Under the pieces are notes generated by a model. That model did not search any database, was not told the origin of the DNA, and worked only from the letters and a program-made list of their open reading frames with translations. The position numbers and the translations under genes were made by a program. 64,000 nt of DNA from Tragulus kanchil. Lineage: Eukaryota > Chordata > Mammalia > Artiodactyla > Tragulidae. How positions within the stretch are numbered: position 1 is the first letter of the stretch; each line of letters begins with the position of its first letter. Location: assembly GCA_022376925.1 (NCBI GenBank), contig JAIOJX010000004.1:173381501-173445500 (forward strand), written 5' to 3'. Of the stretch, positions 32,646 through 45,004 are shown piece after piece.

Positions 32646-32818
32646 CCCGGCTAGACTGAGGGGCCAGGGCTCTGAGGTCACACACACCCGCCTGGGCTCC
32701 AGCTCCACCCGCTTTCACCTGAGCAGAATATGCTCTGCTGTCCTTAGGGTGTCAGAGCGGCCCCAGGGATGCGTGCCTGGCCGCCCTCCCGCCCCGGCTG
32801 CTGCCAGCTCTCGCTCAC

Positions 32819-32891
32819 CTTTCTCTCTCAGGTAGGTCACTGTGTCCTCAGCACCGGGGGGATGAGCTCCCCATGATTCTTGTCCTTGAGG
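32819..32891 (-). CDS. ARHGAP8: ARHGAP8 first RhoGAP exon (frameshifted duplicate)
   Basis: Copy of 31720-31793 lacking one base (TGTGTCCTC for TGTGTACCTC on the plus strand), so the end of the exon is out of frame. At 73 nt it cannot be spliced in phase. Confidence 0.8.
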
Positions 32892-34219
32892 CTGAGGGGA
32901 GAGAGAAGAAAGCCAGTTTTCACCTGGGTGGGATGAGTGACCGTGACCTCAGCCAGGGGTCTCACCACACCTTTGAGGAACACAGGACCAGGAGGCCATC
33001 CAGGGAGAGAGATGCAGCCAGGGCCCCGAGGCCGCAGGCCGGCGGGAGGCCTGAAGAGGCGGAAACAATAGAGAGGACAGCCCATTGTCCTCGGAGCGCT
33101 CCACCAGAAGGATGCGCGTGGGACTGAGGGGATCTGGGGCTGCGGAGGCTCCACCCAGACAACTTCTGAGCCAGGTTTTGAGGGCTGAGTAGGAGCTTGC
33201 AGAACACAGAAGAGGGAAGGGCATTCCAGGCAGAAGGAAACACACAGAGGGAGGCCCAGAGTGTGAGAAGATCTGGCCATGAGAGCGGAACCAGGAAATC
33301 CAATCAACCAAGAGCGCTGCTCTGTGAAAGCCCAGTATGCTGCCTCAGACAGGCTGCTGCCAGTCGCTCAGGTGCTCATCTGACCCACAGATTCACATGA
33401 GGCAACTTCAAAGCACAGGACAATAAAGAAAGAATGGAGCCCAGCCCCACCTCCCCACACCCCAGCTCAACCAGCAGAGTCGAGAGGCCGCTCTGCAGAA
33501 CCCTGCGCTCCCCCAGCCACGTCTGTGTCCAGCTGTCCTCTGCAGGATCTTCGTGCCCGGAAGGCAGCACAGTGGAGAGACTGGGCAAGACAGGCCAGGC
33601 TGCTCTGTCCACGGGATTCTCCAGGGAAGAACACTGGAATGGGTAGCCGTTCCCTTCTCCAGGGGGTCTTCCCAACCCAGGGACCCAACCCGGGTCTCCT
33701 GAACTGCAGGTGGCTTCCTTACCGTCTGAGCCCCCAGGGAGGCCCCGGCTAGACTGAGGGGCCAGGGCTCTGAGGTCACACACACCCGCCTGGGCTCCAG
33801 CTCCACCCGCTTTCACCTGAGCAGAATATGCTCTGCTGTCCTTAGGGTGTCTGCTCTTCAAATGTCAGCTGGGTTCATCTGACGGACGGCGCCACTCAGG
33901 CGTTCCAGACCGTGGTTCCTCTCTGCTTTTTCCATCAACTACGCAGAGCAGGGAACCGAGGGCTCCTGCTGGGGTCGTGTCTCTGTCTCTCCTTTGGTTC
34001 TCCCAGGTTTTAAAACTGTTCGTGGTCCATAAAGTCTTAGGACTAACTTCTTCATTATCACAGAACGTGTCTCTTTAGCCCCGCAGAGATCGGGATGCTC
34101 CGCCACACGGCTGCTGTGTGAAGCCAGGTGCCAGGGGAGCTTACGACACCACCGACAAGGGGACAGCACCACCGCGGACGGGGACTGCAGCCACGACACT
34201 GGACGAGCTCGCTCCTCGG

Positions 34220-34738
34220 AAGAAAAGCTGTGACACACCGGGACAGTGTATCGAGAAGCAGAGACATCACGTTGCCAGCAAAGGTCTGTGCGGTCAAAGC
34301 TGTGGTTTTCCCAGCAGTCACGTGCGGATGGGAGAGCTGGACCACAGAGAGGGCTGAGCGCCCAAGAACTGATGCTGTTGGACCGTGGAGCTGGAGAAGG
34401 TTCCTGAGAGTTCCTGGGACAGCAGGGAGATCAAACCAGCCCCTCCTAAAGGAAACCAGCCCTGAATATCCCTTGGAAGGGCTGATGCTGAAGCTGAATC
34501 TCGAATACTTTGGCCACCTGATGCAAAAAGACGACTCCTTGGAAAAGACCCTGATGCTGGGAAAGGTGGAGGGCAGCAGGCGAAGAGGGCAACAGAAGGT
34601 GAAGTGGTTTGATAACATCGCCGACTCAATGAACATGAACTTGAGGAAACTGGGAGGTAGTGAAGGACAGGGGAGCGTGACATGCTGCGGTCCACGGGGT
34701 CACAAAGCATCAGAGAGACTCAGGGACTCAACAGCCAC
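34220..34738 (+). mobile_element. BovB (RTE) LINE 3' fragment
   Basis: The plus strand reads fragments of the BovB reverse transcriptase C-terminus: CAVKAVVFPAVTCGWESWT, then SPEYPLEGLMLKLNLEYFGH and RRRGQQKVKWFDNIADSMN, ending in the GGTCCACGGGGTCACAAAGC 3' end. Frameshifted and 5' truncated, so inactive. It is the hallmark non-LTR element of ruminants. Confidence 0.92.
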
Positions 34739-35261
34739 AAGTGGACAGAGCCAGGGCGCCTACCGACGGGCCTGAGTCTAGACTCTGCTCTCGTGTACGA
34801 TCTATCTAATTTCCACTGTACTTTCGTTGGCCCAGTTTAGAGAGGACAGATGGACACTGGGAAGGCCCGCTCAGTACCGACCGCCTGTCCTCACTCACTA
34901 CTGGACCAACAGCTTCAGGAAGACCAGAGAAAACGGAAATGGTCAACAGACTGGAAACCTCCCCTTAAGATGAGGAACAAAACAAGGATGTCGATGTTCA
35001 TCACGGTTATCTGACGCTGTGCCGGAGGAAACAGCCAGAGCAATCAGGCAAGAAAAGGAAATGAAAGGCATCCAGGTTGGAAAAGAACAACTATCTCTAT
35101 TTGTAGATGACATGATCTTAGATACAGAAAATACTAAAAAGAAAGTTCACCAAAAAAGCTATTAGAATAAATGAGTTCAACTAGGTTGCAGAAAATAAAA
35201 TCAGCATACGCAAATCAACTGCATATCTATACACTAGCAATGAACAATTAAAAATAAAATT

Positions 35262-35404
35262 AAGGGAATTTCCCTGGTGGTCCAGTGGCTAAGACTCTGT
35301 GCTCCCACTGCTGGGGACCTGGGTTCAATCCCTGGTCAGGGAACTAGATCCCGCATACCATAACCAAGACCCAGTGCAACCAAATAAATACATTTAAAAA
35401 AAAT
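35262..35404 (+). mobile_element. CHR-type SINE inside L1
   Basis: GGAATTTCCCTGGTGGTCCA head, GGTTCAATCCCTGGTCAGGG box, and an AAATAAATACATTTAAAAAA tail. Confidence 0.9.
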
Positions 35405-35571
35405 TTTTTTTAAAAATTAAGAAAGCAGTCTGATTTATAATAGCATCACAGAGAATAAGATACTTAAATACATTGAAATAAGAAAGTGCAGACCTGGTCC
35501 ACTGAAAATGATAAAACATTTTTGAAAGAAATTTAAAAGATCCAAATAAATAGTAAGACATCCTTGCCTTG

Positions 35572-35768
35572 AATTGGAAAGAACCCACCTGCCAATGAGG
35601 CAGACGCGAGAAATGTGGGTTCCATCCCTGGATTAAGAAGATCCCCTGGAGGAGGGCACGGCAGCCCACCCAGTGCTCCTGCCGGGGGAAGCCCTGGACA
35701 GAGGAGCCTGGCGGGCTCCAGTCCACAGGGTCGTGCAGAATCGGACACGCCTGAAGCGACGTTGTTGA
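35572..35768 (+). mobile_element. Bov-tA SINE inside L1
   Basis: AAAGAACCCACCTGCCAATG, AAGATCCCCTGGAGGAGGGC, and tail AATCGGACACGCCTGAAGCG. Its second half is repeated at about 36,727-36,867. Confidence 0.88.
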
Positions 35769-37826
35769 AATGGCGATACTCCCCAGACTGGCCGAGGGAC
35801 ACGGCACCGTCCCTACTGAAATTCCAGCTGCTTTTTTTTTTTTTTTGGCAGAGATTGACAGACTGATTCTAAAATTAACATGGAAATTCAAGGGACCCAG
35901 AAGAGCTGAAATAATCTTGACAAAGAAGAACAAAGTTGGAAGAATCACACTTCCCAATTGCAAAACTTTCTATGAAGCCACAGCAACAAAGATCCCACAG
36001 CACCCGCCTACAGATCAGACAGAACCACGAGTCCAGAAATAAACCCTTACGTGCACGGTCAATTAGTTCTGTACGGACTGCCAAGGCAATTCCAAGAGGG
36101 GCAAGAATGATCTTTTCAACAAACGGTTCCCATCTGTGTGAAGCCATCAGGGAAGGCTTCCTGGAGGAGGGGATCAGAAGGAGGAAAAGGAGCAGACAAC
36201 AGCCTGGGCGGCAGGAGTCGGCTCACGCTGTCCGCACAGCCCTGGAGAGCCGCGACCCTGGAGGGCAGAGAGCAGGGCCTCGCCTGCAGGTCGAGGGGAA
36301 GAGACCGGGCTGAGCGGTGAGCTCGCACGCTTGCCTTCCCGAACGGAGCTGGGACGTGACCTGCCTCCCCTCCCTGCCCCAGGGAGGCCTCCCTCTCTCC
36401 AGCGCCGCCCAGACAGGCCGCTTACCCGGCCCTCCTCGGGGACGCAGGCAGGCCAAGACGCCTCAAATTCCTGATCTTCTCTTAATGTATGAACTTAATC
36501 AGCTTGTTCTCAGGTGAGGCGTTCTGCTGTGTGCTTTTGAACATCACTCAGCGCATGAACACGTGTGCATAGGACCTGCTGATGAATTTTAATGACGTTC
36601 ATTCGTTCACAGTCCAAACAAATGACGTATCTGGTGCTTTGATATGTTTATTGCCATTTTAGTCGTTTGGAATGAAGCGGCATAAAATATTCATTTACAG
36701 AGGCAGTCACACGGGCTCTCTCTCAAGGATTAAGAAGATCCCTGGGAGGAAGGAGCACGGCAGCCCACCCAGTGCTCCTGCCGGGGGAAGCCCTGGACAG
36801 AGGAGCCTGGCGGGCTCCAGTCCACAGGGTCGTGCAGAATCGGACACGCCTGAAGCGACGTTGTTGAAATGGCGATACTCCCCAGACTGGCCGAGGGACA
36901 CGGCACCGTCCCTACTGAAATTCCAGCTGCTTTTTTTTTTTTTTTGGCAGAGATTGACAGACTGATTCTAAAATTAACATGGAAATTCAAGGGACCCAGA
37001 AGAGCTGAAATAATCTTGACAAAGAAGAACAAAGTTGGAAGAATCACACTTCCCAATTGCAAAACTTTCTATGAAGCCACAGCAACAAAGATCCCACAGC
37101 ACCCGCCTACAGATCAGACAGAACCACGAGTCCAGAAATAAACCCTTACGTGCACGGTCAATTAGTTCTGTACAGACTGCCAAGGCAATTCCAAGAGGGG
37201 CAAGAATGATCTTTTCAACAAACGGTTCCCATCTGTGTGAAGCCATCAGGGAAGGCTTCCTGGAGGAGGGGATCAGAAGGAGGAAAAGGAGCAGACAACA
37301 GCCTGGGCGGCAGGAGTCGGCTCACGCTGTCCGCACAGCCCTGGAGAGCCGCGACCCTGGAGGGCAGAGAGCAGGGCCTCGCCTGCAGGTCGAGGGGAAG
37401 AGACCGGGCTGAGCGGTGAGCTCGCACGCTTGCCTTCCCGAACGGAGCTGGGACGTGACCTGCCTCCCCTCCCTGCCCCAGGGAGGCCTCCCTCTCTCCA
37501 GCGCCGCCCAGACAGGCCGCTTACCCGGCCCTCCTCGGGGACGCAGGCAGGCCAAGACGCCTCAAATTCCTGATCTTCTCTTAATGTATGAACTTAATCA
37601 GCTTGTTCTCAGGTGAGAGCGTTCTGCTGTGTGCTTTTGAACATCACTCAGCGCATGAACACGTGTGCATAGGACCTGCTGATGAATTTTAATGACGTTC
37701 ATTCGTTCACAGTCCAAACAAATGACGTATCTGGTGCTTTGATATGTTTATTGCCATTTTAGTCGTTTGGAATGAAGCGGCATAAAATATTCATTTACAG
37801 AGGCAGTCACACGGGCTCTCTCTCAA
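35630..37826. repeat. Tandem duplication 10a (1.10 kb x 2)
   Basis: Units 35630-36726 and 36727-37826. Differences are concentrated in the first ~30 bp of the right unit (GGGAGGAAGGAGCACGG for GGAGGAGGGCACGG). Contains L1 and unique intron sequence. Confidence 0.95.
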
Positions 37827-38234
37827 CGGGCGCGTGCAGCACGTTTTCCAGAGGCTGCCCAGGATGCCCAGGCCGCCCTGAAGACGGCGTGAGCCGACGT
37901 GTACGAGGCCAAGTGGCCAGCAGCGGGGCCGAGCCTCCGGCTTCACGACAGACCTGCCTGCCGCCGGCCGGCAGCTCTGCACCTTCCAAAACGCACCTGC
38001 TCCAAGCGCCAGGCCCAGGGGGCCCTGAGAACCTCACCAGCCCGCGCGCTGCCGCCAGGAGCGCCTCTCTTACACACACAGGCACACGCTGTACTCGAGT
38101 GAAGGCTTCCCGAGCCCACGCGTTGGGCGAGTCTCGGGTTCTTCGCTTTCCACTCGTAACGCTTTCCTAGAGGATGAGGAGGCTTCCCTAGTGGCGCAGA
38201 CGGAAAAGACGCTGCCCCGTCCCCGATTACTTAC

Positions 38235-38343
38235 TATTGCAGACTGACACCGAACTGCTGGGTGGGCAGAGGGGGCCGCGGCGGGCGTCCTGGTGGGAGG
38301 GGGCAGCCGGCCCGCGTGCAGGTTCCGGAGCTCCTCGTCGTAC
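38235..38343 (-). CDS. ARHGAP8: ARHGAP8 proline-rich exon (frameshifted copy)
   Basis: Copy of 39360-39470 lacking two G's in a G-run (GGCGGGCG for GGCGGGGGCG on the plus strand). The frame is lost in the middle of the proline-rich motif. 109 nt instead of 111, so it does not fit the flanking phases. Confidence 0.8.
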
Positions 38344-39359
38344 CTGTGGACACAGCGGAGGCGCGGCTCTCAGCGGCAGGGGCGCCGCCTCGGGCCGCAG
38401 GGCGCTGTGGGTGCACCCGCGCCTGCAGAACACCTGGGCGTCCCACCCTTCCAGGGCCATACCGCGACCGTGCACACGCACACCCCCCTCACCAGCCCTT
38501 CCAGGCGTGAGTGTTCACACAAAAGCCAGCAAGTGTAATCCAGCGGTGAGCTCGACGCTTGCCTCCCGAACGGAGCTGGGCGTGACCTGCCTCCCTCCCT
38601 GCCCCAGGGAGGCCTCCCTCTCTCAGCGCCGCCCAGACAGGCCGCTTACCCGGCCCTCCTCGGGGACGCAGGCAGGCCAAGACGCCTCAAATTCCTGATC
38701 TTCTCTTAATGTATGAACTTAATCAGCTTGTTCTCAGGTGAGAGCGTTCTGCTGTGTGCTTTTGAACATCACTCAGCGCATGAACACGTGTGCATAGGAC
38801 CTGCTGATGAATTTTAATGACGTTCATTCGTTCACAGTCCAAACAAATGACGTATCTGGTGCTTTGATATGTTTATTGCCATTTTAGTCGTTTGGAATGA
38901 AGCGGCATAAAATATTCATTTACAGAGGCAGTCACACGGGCTCTCTCTCAACGGGCGCGTGCAGCACGTTTTCCAGAGGCTGCCCAGGATGCCCAGGCCG
39001 CCCTGAAGACGGCGTGAGCCGACGTGTACGAGGCCAAGTGGCCAGCAGCGGGGCCGAGCCTCCGGCTTCACGACAGACCTGCCTGCCGCCGGCCGGCAGC
39101 TCTGCACCTTCCAAAACGCACCTGCTCCAAGCGCCAGGCCCAGGGGGCCCTGAGAACCTCACCAGCCCGCGCGCTGCCGCCAGGAGCGCCTCTCTTACAC
39201 ACACAGGCACACGCTGTACTCGAGTGAAGGCTTCCCGAGCCCACGCGTTGGGCGAGTCTCGGGTTCTTCGCTTTCCACTCGTAACGCTTTCCTAGAGGAT
39301 GAGGAGGCTTCCCTAGTGGCGCAGACGGAAAAGACGCTGCCCCGTCCCCGATTACTTAC

Positions 39360-39470
39360 TATTGCAGACTGACACCGAACTGCTGGGTGGGCAGAGGGGG
39401 CCGCGGCGGGGGCGTCCTGGTGGGAGGGGGCAGCCGGCCCGCGTGCAGGTTCCGGAGCTCCTCGTCGTAC
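39360..39470 (-). CDS. ARHGAP8: ARHGAP8 proline-rich exon (intact copy)
   Basis: 111 nt, TCCACAG acceptor and TA|GTAAGT donor. Encodes [20 protein letters not shown], then [25 protein letters not shown] is the proline-rich motif through which BPGAP1 is known to bind SH3 partners such as cortactin and endophilin II. It links the BCH and RhoGAP domains. Confidence 0.92.
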
Positions 39471-39699
39471 CTGTGGACACAGCGGAGGCGCGGCTCTCAG
39501 CGGCAGGGGCGCCGCCTCGGGCCGCAGGGCGCTGTGGGTGCACCCGCGCCTGCAGAACACCTGGGCGTCCCACCCTTCCAGGGCCATACCGCGACCGTGC
39601 ACACGCACACCCCCCTCACCAGCCCTTCCAGGCGTGAGTGTTCACACAAAAGCCAGCAAGTGTAATCCAGTGTCTGTCAAACAGCCAGCCTCTCCTGCC

Positions 39700-39965
39700 G
39701 CCCCGGGGCTGACATTTTACCCACGTCTACAGGAGAGCTTCCCTCTGCTGGAAACACCCTTCCCTGGACGCTTCGATCGAGCCGACGGTCCCTTCAAAAC
39801 GCACTTCAGGAGTCACCTCCTCCTGGAAGTCTTCCCTGATACCCCTCCTCACAAGTCTCCTCCACTCCGGCTGGGCTCAGCGCCTCTTTCGGCTCCTACT
39901 GTCACTGACTCGTGGCCCCGTAACCTGTGAGTGCCCTAAGGGCAGACGCCCCCCCTGCAGCCCTC
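39700..39965. mobile_element. L2-like LINE fragment
   Basis: CACTTCAGGAGTCACCTCCT followed by CCTGGAAGTCTTCCCTGA closely resembles the common L2 segment (cttcaaggcccagctcaaatgccacctcct). Old and single copy in this place. Confidence 0.6.
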
Positions 39966-40620
39966 TGCATCCCCACCGCCCGGCGTGGGACTTGGGCCCA
40001 GAGGGAGGGAGACACCTCCACTCCCCCGCAGGCCTGCCGACCTCGCCTGCCCGCGGCTTAGCCAGGGCCCGCTCCCGCAAAGGAGCCCCCAGAGAAGGGA
40101 TGCAAAGGGTTCTTGGGCAGCCTCAGGGACCGGGTTCTACCTGAGCTGACGGGCGGCCGGGGACCCCACGCCCTCCTAGGCTGCCTCCACCCGCGGGAGC
40201 CCCTGTCCGAGGAGGCGGCCGCTGCCACGGACAACCAGGCAGCAGACACGCCAGCGGGGCTTCCGCGCGGGGCTACCAGGCGGGCGACTCTGAGAACACC
40301 TGCCACGGGCCTGGCCGTCTCTGGCCGCACACGCGCCCTCCACACCCCGAGAGCCGCCCGCCTCCTCCGCTCCAGAGGGAACCCCGGGCCCCCCACGGCT
40401 TATGCGGCTGGATCAGTCCCGCAGCGGCGGGTGGGAAACACGTCTCTCTTGTGGACACAACCGTCCGCGGCCTCGTTTCTCTGAGTCAGCGGCACCGCGT
40501 CTTTTACGGCGAACCTTTGTTGAGGCGGCAGGTTTCACACCCAGACCCGGCCGCGCACACGCCCGGAGACCACGCTGCGAGCGTGAGCAGGGCCGGGCCC
40601 GGGCCGGCGGGCGCACTCAC

Positions 40621-40719
40621 CGCTCCACCTCTGGGGGCACGCGCAGCTGCTCGTACGGGAGGTGTTCCCGGAGCTCACTCAGATAGTTGAAATAGGTGAC
40701 TTTTTTCCCAAACTTGTGA
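40621..40719 (-). CDS. ARHGAP8: ARHGAP8 BCH-domain exon 'HKFGKK' (first copy)
   Basis: 99 nt, acceptor TTTTTTTCAAG and donor GTGAGT. Encodes [20 protein letters not shown] then [14 protein letters not shown], the end of the BCH/SEC14-like domain, which mediates homo- and heterophilic protein contacts. The duplicate 41746-41844 has the same coding sequence. Confidence 0.9.
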
Positions 40720-41745
40720 CTTGAAAAAAAAAAAGCAAAGAATAAGGATAGAAGAGAATAAGGAAGATGACTGGGTGGCAGGAAGGAGCCGGGCCGGGGG
40801 GGTGGGAGCCCTGGAGAACAAACGCGCAGGTGTTCTTCGTATTAAAGGAACGTGAACGCTGACACCAGCTGCACCCAGGGCCTCGGGAAGCAGCAAGCAG
40901 CCACGTCTGCAGCTGCTCCGCTTTCACAGGCTCTGGCGGCACCCTGCCCGCGGGAGGGTCTCACGGGGAGAGCCGGCGGGCAGCTCGCAGAGGGGCTGGG
41001 GGGGCTGGGTTTCTGGGTCAGCGGTGGCTTCACCCCTGGACAGCCCCGGCCTCTCTGCGAGGCTGGCGTCACATCCCGTGACTGGGGACCAAGCAAGATA
41101 CTCTCGGGTTTCCGTCCCAGAGCGTGCGGCTTGGCCCCAGCCCTCCACTCCCCCGCAGGCCTGCCGACCTCGCCTGCCCGCGGCTTAGCCAGGGCCCGCT
41201 CCCGCAAAGGAGCCCCCAGAGAAGGGATGCAAAGGGTTCTTGGGCAGCCTCAGGGACCGGGTTCTACCTGAGCTGACGGGCGGCCGGGGACCCCACGCCC
41301 TCCTAGGCTGCCTCCACCCGCGGGAGCCCCTGTCCGAGGAGGCGGCCGCTGCCACGGACAACCAGGCAGCAGACACGCCAGCGGGGCTTCCGCGCGGGGC
41401 TACCAGGCGGGCGACTCTGAGAACACCTGCCACGGGCCTGGCCGTCTCTGGCCGCACACGCGCCCTCCACACCCCGAGAGCCGCCCGCCTCCTCCGCTCC
41501 AGAGGGAACCCCGGGCCCCCCACGGCTTATGCGGCTGGATCAGTCCCGCAGCGGCGGGTGGGAAACACGTCTCTCTTGTGGACACAACCGTCCGCGGCCT
41601 CGTTTCTCTGAGTCAGCGGCACCGCGTCTTTCTGGCGAACCTTTGTTGAGGCGGCAGGTTTCACACCCAGACCCGGCCGCGCCCCGCCCGGAGACCACGC
41701 TGCGAGCGTGAGCAGGGCCGGGCCCGGGCCGGCGGGCGCACTCAC

Positions 41746-41844
41746 CGCTCCACCTCTGGGGGCACGCGCAGCTGCTCGTACGGGAGGTGTTCCCGGAGCT
41801 CACTCAGATAGTTGAAATAGGTGACTTTTTTCCCAAACTTGTGA
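41746..41844 (-). CDS. ARHGAP8: ARHGAP8 BCH-domain exon 'HKFGKK' (duplicate copy)
   Basis: Identical exon and splice sites to 40621-40719, 1125 bp away. Its 99-nt length would preserve frame, but the flanking intron is duplicated too; assembly copy likely. Confidence 0.72.
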
Positions 41845-42420
41845 CTTGAAAAAAAAAAAGCAAAGAATAAGGATAGAAGAGAATAAGGAAGATGACTGGG
41901 TGGCAGGAAGGAGCCGGGCCGGGGGGGTGGGAGCCCTGGAGAACAAACGCGCAGGTGTTCTTCGTATTAAAGGAACGTGAACGCTGACACCAGCTGCACC
42001 CAGGGCCTCGGGAAGCAGCAAGCAGCCACGTCTGCAGCTGCTCCGCTTTCACAGGCTCTGGCGGCACCCTGCCCGCGGGAGGGTCTCACGGGGAGAGCCG
42101 GCGGGCAGCTCGCAGAGGGGCTGGGGGGGCTGGGTTTCTGGGTCAGCGGTGGCTTCACCCCTGGACAGCCCCGGCCTCTCTCTGCGAGGCTGGCGTCACA
42201 TCCCCGTGACTGTGGGGACCAAGCAAGATACTCTCGGGTTTCCGTCCGGACGGTCACGCGGGGCCGCGAGGGCACAGGCAGGACGAGACCCGCCCTGGCC
42301 GGAGCCTCTCACGCCCCTGGACAGCGGGGCCCCGTGACGCGGAGTGAGGCTGTCTGCACAAACCGCCCCCGAGGCCCGGTGGACGGCCCGGCCTGGGACC
42401 ATCACTGAAACGGAGCTTCG

Positions 42421-42532
42421 GGGCTTCCCTGGCGGTCCCTTGAGCTTCCACTGCAGGGGGTGTGGGCTCCATCCCTGGTCGGGAGCTAAGAACCTTGGCT
42501 CAGCAAAAAAAAAAAAAAGAAAGCCTGCTTTA
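42421..42532 (+). mobile_element. CHR-type SINE with A-rich tail
   Basis: GGCTTCCCTGGCGGTCCCTT head, CTCCATCCCTGGTCGGGAGC, and an A14 run. Followed directly by a TA-rich microsatellite. Confidence 0.8.
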
Positions 42533-42576
42533 ATAATATATATATAATATATATACATATATATTATATATATATT
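42533..42576. repeat. (TA)n microsatellite
   Basis: Nearly pure alternating A and T (with one C) between two SINEs; likely grew from a SINE tail. Confidence 0.9.
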
Positions 42577-42862
42577 GGGCGTCCCTGGTGGGCTCAGGGG
42601 TAAAAAGTCCGTCTGCGAACGCAGGAGTCACGGGTCCAGTCCTTGGCCCGGGAGGACCCCACGTGCCCCGGAGCGACGAGGCCGGGCCCACGACGACCGC
42701 GCCTGCGCGCCAGAGCCCAGGAGCCCAGACCTGTCTCCACAAGCAGAGGAGCCGCGGCGACGAGGAGCCTGGGCGCCACGACCGAGAAGCCCCGCTCGCC
42801 ACCGCCAGGGAAAGCCCGAGCAGAAGGGACAGCCAACACGGCCGAAAGCAAGTTAATTAAAA
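42577..42862 (+). mobile_element. tRNA-derived SINE, GC-rich diverged
   Basis: GGGCGTCCCTGGTGGGCTCA head, GGTCCAGTCCTTGGCCCGGG box, ending in AAGCAAGTTAATTAAAAA. Many C-to-CpG-like changes. Confidence 0.75.
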
Positions 42863-43964
42863 ACCCGAGCCTCAGGTTCCCCAACTGCAGAGGGAGAAGC
42901 AGCCGAGCCGGCCGGGCTGGGTGAGAAGGTCACTGCCGGCCGGCCCGCCCCTCGCAGAGGCCCACTCCACCGCGCCACCGCCCACAGCCTCACTGCCGTC
43001 CACGCGGCGGGCGCCCCCGAGGCTGGACCGTTTCATGCGCACGGTTCCACGCGTCTGGACACACGTACTCTGAGAGCATGGCCCCGGTCTCCCTGCGCCC
43101 CTCCGCTGTGTACGTGGGGGGTGGGCACGTGCCGTGTGGTCGGAGCCCCAGGCCCGCTCGAGGACTTCTCGGGTAGGTGCCGCCACAGGGTCAGCCCGGG
43201 CTCCTCTCTCCTCTAATCCAGATGGAGGTCCCATCCCCGTCCTGCTGGAGCCCAGAGCCCGCGGGGGCCGCGCTGCGGGCACAGGCGCCCCCTGGTGGAG
43301 GCGGCGGAGGCCGACGGTGTCCAGGCCCTCGGCCGCACGCGCCTTCGGGGCCTCTCGGGGCTGGGGTCTGAGCTGCAGGGAGGCCCCTCGTGCCAACGCA
43401 GGAGCCCCGTCCGCTTGCTCTGCGTTTCTGCCTGTGCCCCTCCAGCCACCCGACCTCTGCCGGACGCCAGACTCCAGACACCGGCAGGGCTCCTTCCCGG
43501 CTCTCACGCGAAAGGCGTCCCGGCAGCCCACCCAGGGGACCCCAACGCAGGTGTGTGGTGGGCTCGCCAGGCCCCACCTCCAGAGGGTCTGAGCCAGGCG
43601 GTGCACGGGCTCGGGAGAAGCCCTGGGCTTGTCCACGTCCTCTAGTGTCAGCTGAGGACTCCAGGACTCACGGGGATCTGACGCCTTCAGTCCGCCATGG
43701 CACCTGCTCACGTCTGTGCCTGAGGCAGGAGCAGAGACCGAACCACAGGCTTGAGCTGGAACCCAGCCCAGCGCTGATGTGCTGTGTGACCTCAGACAAA
43801 CTCCTCAAGCTCTCTGAGGACCAACCTCCTCTCCTTTGAGACGGGATATTCGACTGACTTTAAGGATTCCGGGGTGCCTGGCACAGAAAGTGCTCAAGAT
43901 ATTGTAACTAATCACTCACAAAAAGATAATAAAAAGAATTTTTAAAGGATTAAAAAAAAATTGG

Positions 43965-44208
43965 CCCCCTTTTATTTATTTATTTTCATCCATCATTGTT
44001 CTCTGGCCCGTGTGGGCCTCCCATTGCAGTGGCCTCTCTCGCTGCAGAGCGCCAGCTCTGGGCGCACGCACTCCAGAGCTCCGGCTGTCATTGGACACAT
44101 CGGTCCGGCTGCTTCGCAGCACGTGGGATCTTCCCAGGCCAGGGATTGAACCAGCGCCCCTTGCACTGCAAGGCGGGCTCCTTACCCACTGGACCACCAG
44201 GGGAGCCC
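43965..44208 (-). mobile_element. CHR-type SINE, minus orientation
   Basis: TTATTTATTTATTTTCATCC tail, TCTGGCCCGTGTGGGCCTCC, and the reversed head CCACTGGACCACCAGGGGAG. Confidence 0.9.
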
Positions 44209-45004
44209 CAACAACAAGACTCTTAAAGGACACCAGCCGCTCACAGTGAGCGTGGGCGGGCGCCTGCAGGCCCGCTCTCTCACGCCACGGGTCCTGAATC
44301 GGAACTGGCACGGCGAGAGCGGGGCTGGAGTCGCGCCGTCTGCCGCAGGGGAAGCCCAGGCGGAGAGAGGGGCGTCTACTGCCCCGGGTGGCAAAGGTCA
44401 AGGGCGGCCACAGGCAAGCTGGGAGGCCTGGTCTGGACCCTTCGCGTCCCCCAGGCTGCTGTGCAGCAAGAGCGGGCGGGTTTCTCCCGAGAACTTCAGA
44501 GGCTTTGGGAACTCTCAGCGCTTTAGGGTGAACGATGTCACCACGGCACAGGAGGACATCTGGACTGTCTCCTCGGGCAGCAGGGCAACATGGACTGGCT
44601 TTTCTGCTTTGCTACCAATGGCGCCAGTCTGTTGGCCCCGGTTAAACAAAACAGGAACGAGGGCCCACCTTCCCAGAGGGCGCGTGTCCACGGCACAGGT
44701 ACCCAGGTAGGGAAGCTGACGGTACAGCTCCCGACTCTGGGAGGCCTCGTGGGGAACCCCTGGCCCGACACGCGTGTGGACAGAAGACGGGCGCTCAGGC
44801 AAAGCGGGGGTTTAAACTGCCAGCTGCAGACCTCATGGGGGTCGTGAGCCGACATTTCTGTCCATGCCCATCAGCCCTGCGATCTGGTATAACCGCAGGG
44901 TGGGCAGGCGTCCAGAGGCATGCGTCCAGAGCAGGACTGCCCGGTGCCCAGACAGGCAAGGCCGTCCCACCCCGGCGAGGCCCCCGCGGAGGGCGGGCCC
45001 GTAC

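Larger units (their letters stand above)
31651..33850. repeat. Tandem duplication 9 (1.10 kb x 2)
   Basis: Units 31651-32752 and 32753-33850. Single-base losses cluster in the first ~130 bp of the right unit (C-runs, and TGTGTACCTC to TGTGTCCTC inside an exon). Confidence 0.95.
34958..36140 (+). mobile_element. L1 LINE ORF2 fragments, interrupted by SINEs
   Basis: Plus-strand L1 ORF2 pieces: reverse-transcriptase region near 35,060-35,260 (CTATTTGTAGATGACATGAT encodes the F-V-D-D catalytic motif), then about 35,415-35,571, then a downstream block at 35,775-36,135 reading RLILKLTWKFKGPRRAEIIL and NCKTFYEATATKI. A CHR SINE and a Bov-tA SINE lie inside. Broken and inactive. The last block recurs at about 36,873-37,235. 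Sequence at about 36,138-36,240 after it resembles L2. Confidence 0.88.
37412..39668. repeat. Tandem duplication 10b (1.13 kb x 2)
   Basis: Units 37412-38541 and 38542-39668. The first ~100 bp of the right unit lacks several single bases compared with the left. Overlaps duplication 10a, so the AGCGGTGAGCTCG block occurs at about 36314, 37412 and 38542. Holds one ARHGAP8 exon. Confidence 0.95.
40015..42247. repeat. Tandem duplication 11 (1.11-1.13 kb x 2)
   Basis: Units 40015-41141 and 41142-42247. About 24 bp before 41142 is a degraded copy of the sequence left of 40015. Internal differences: CTTTTACGG/CTTTCTGG and GCGCACACGCCC/GCGCCCCGCCC. Holds one ARHGAP8 exon. Confidence 0.94.
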
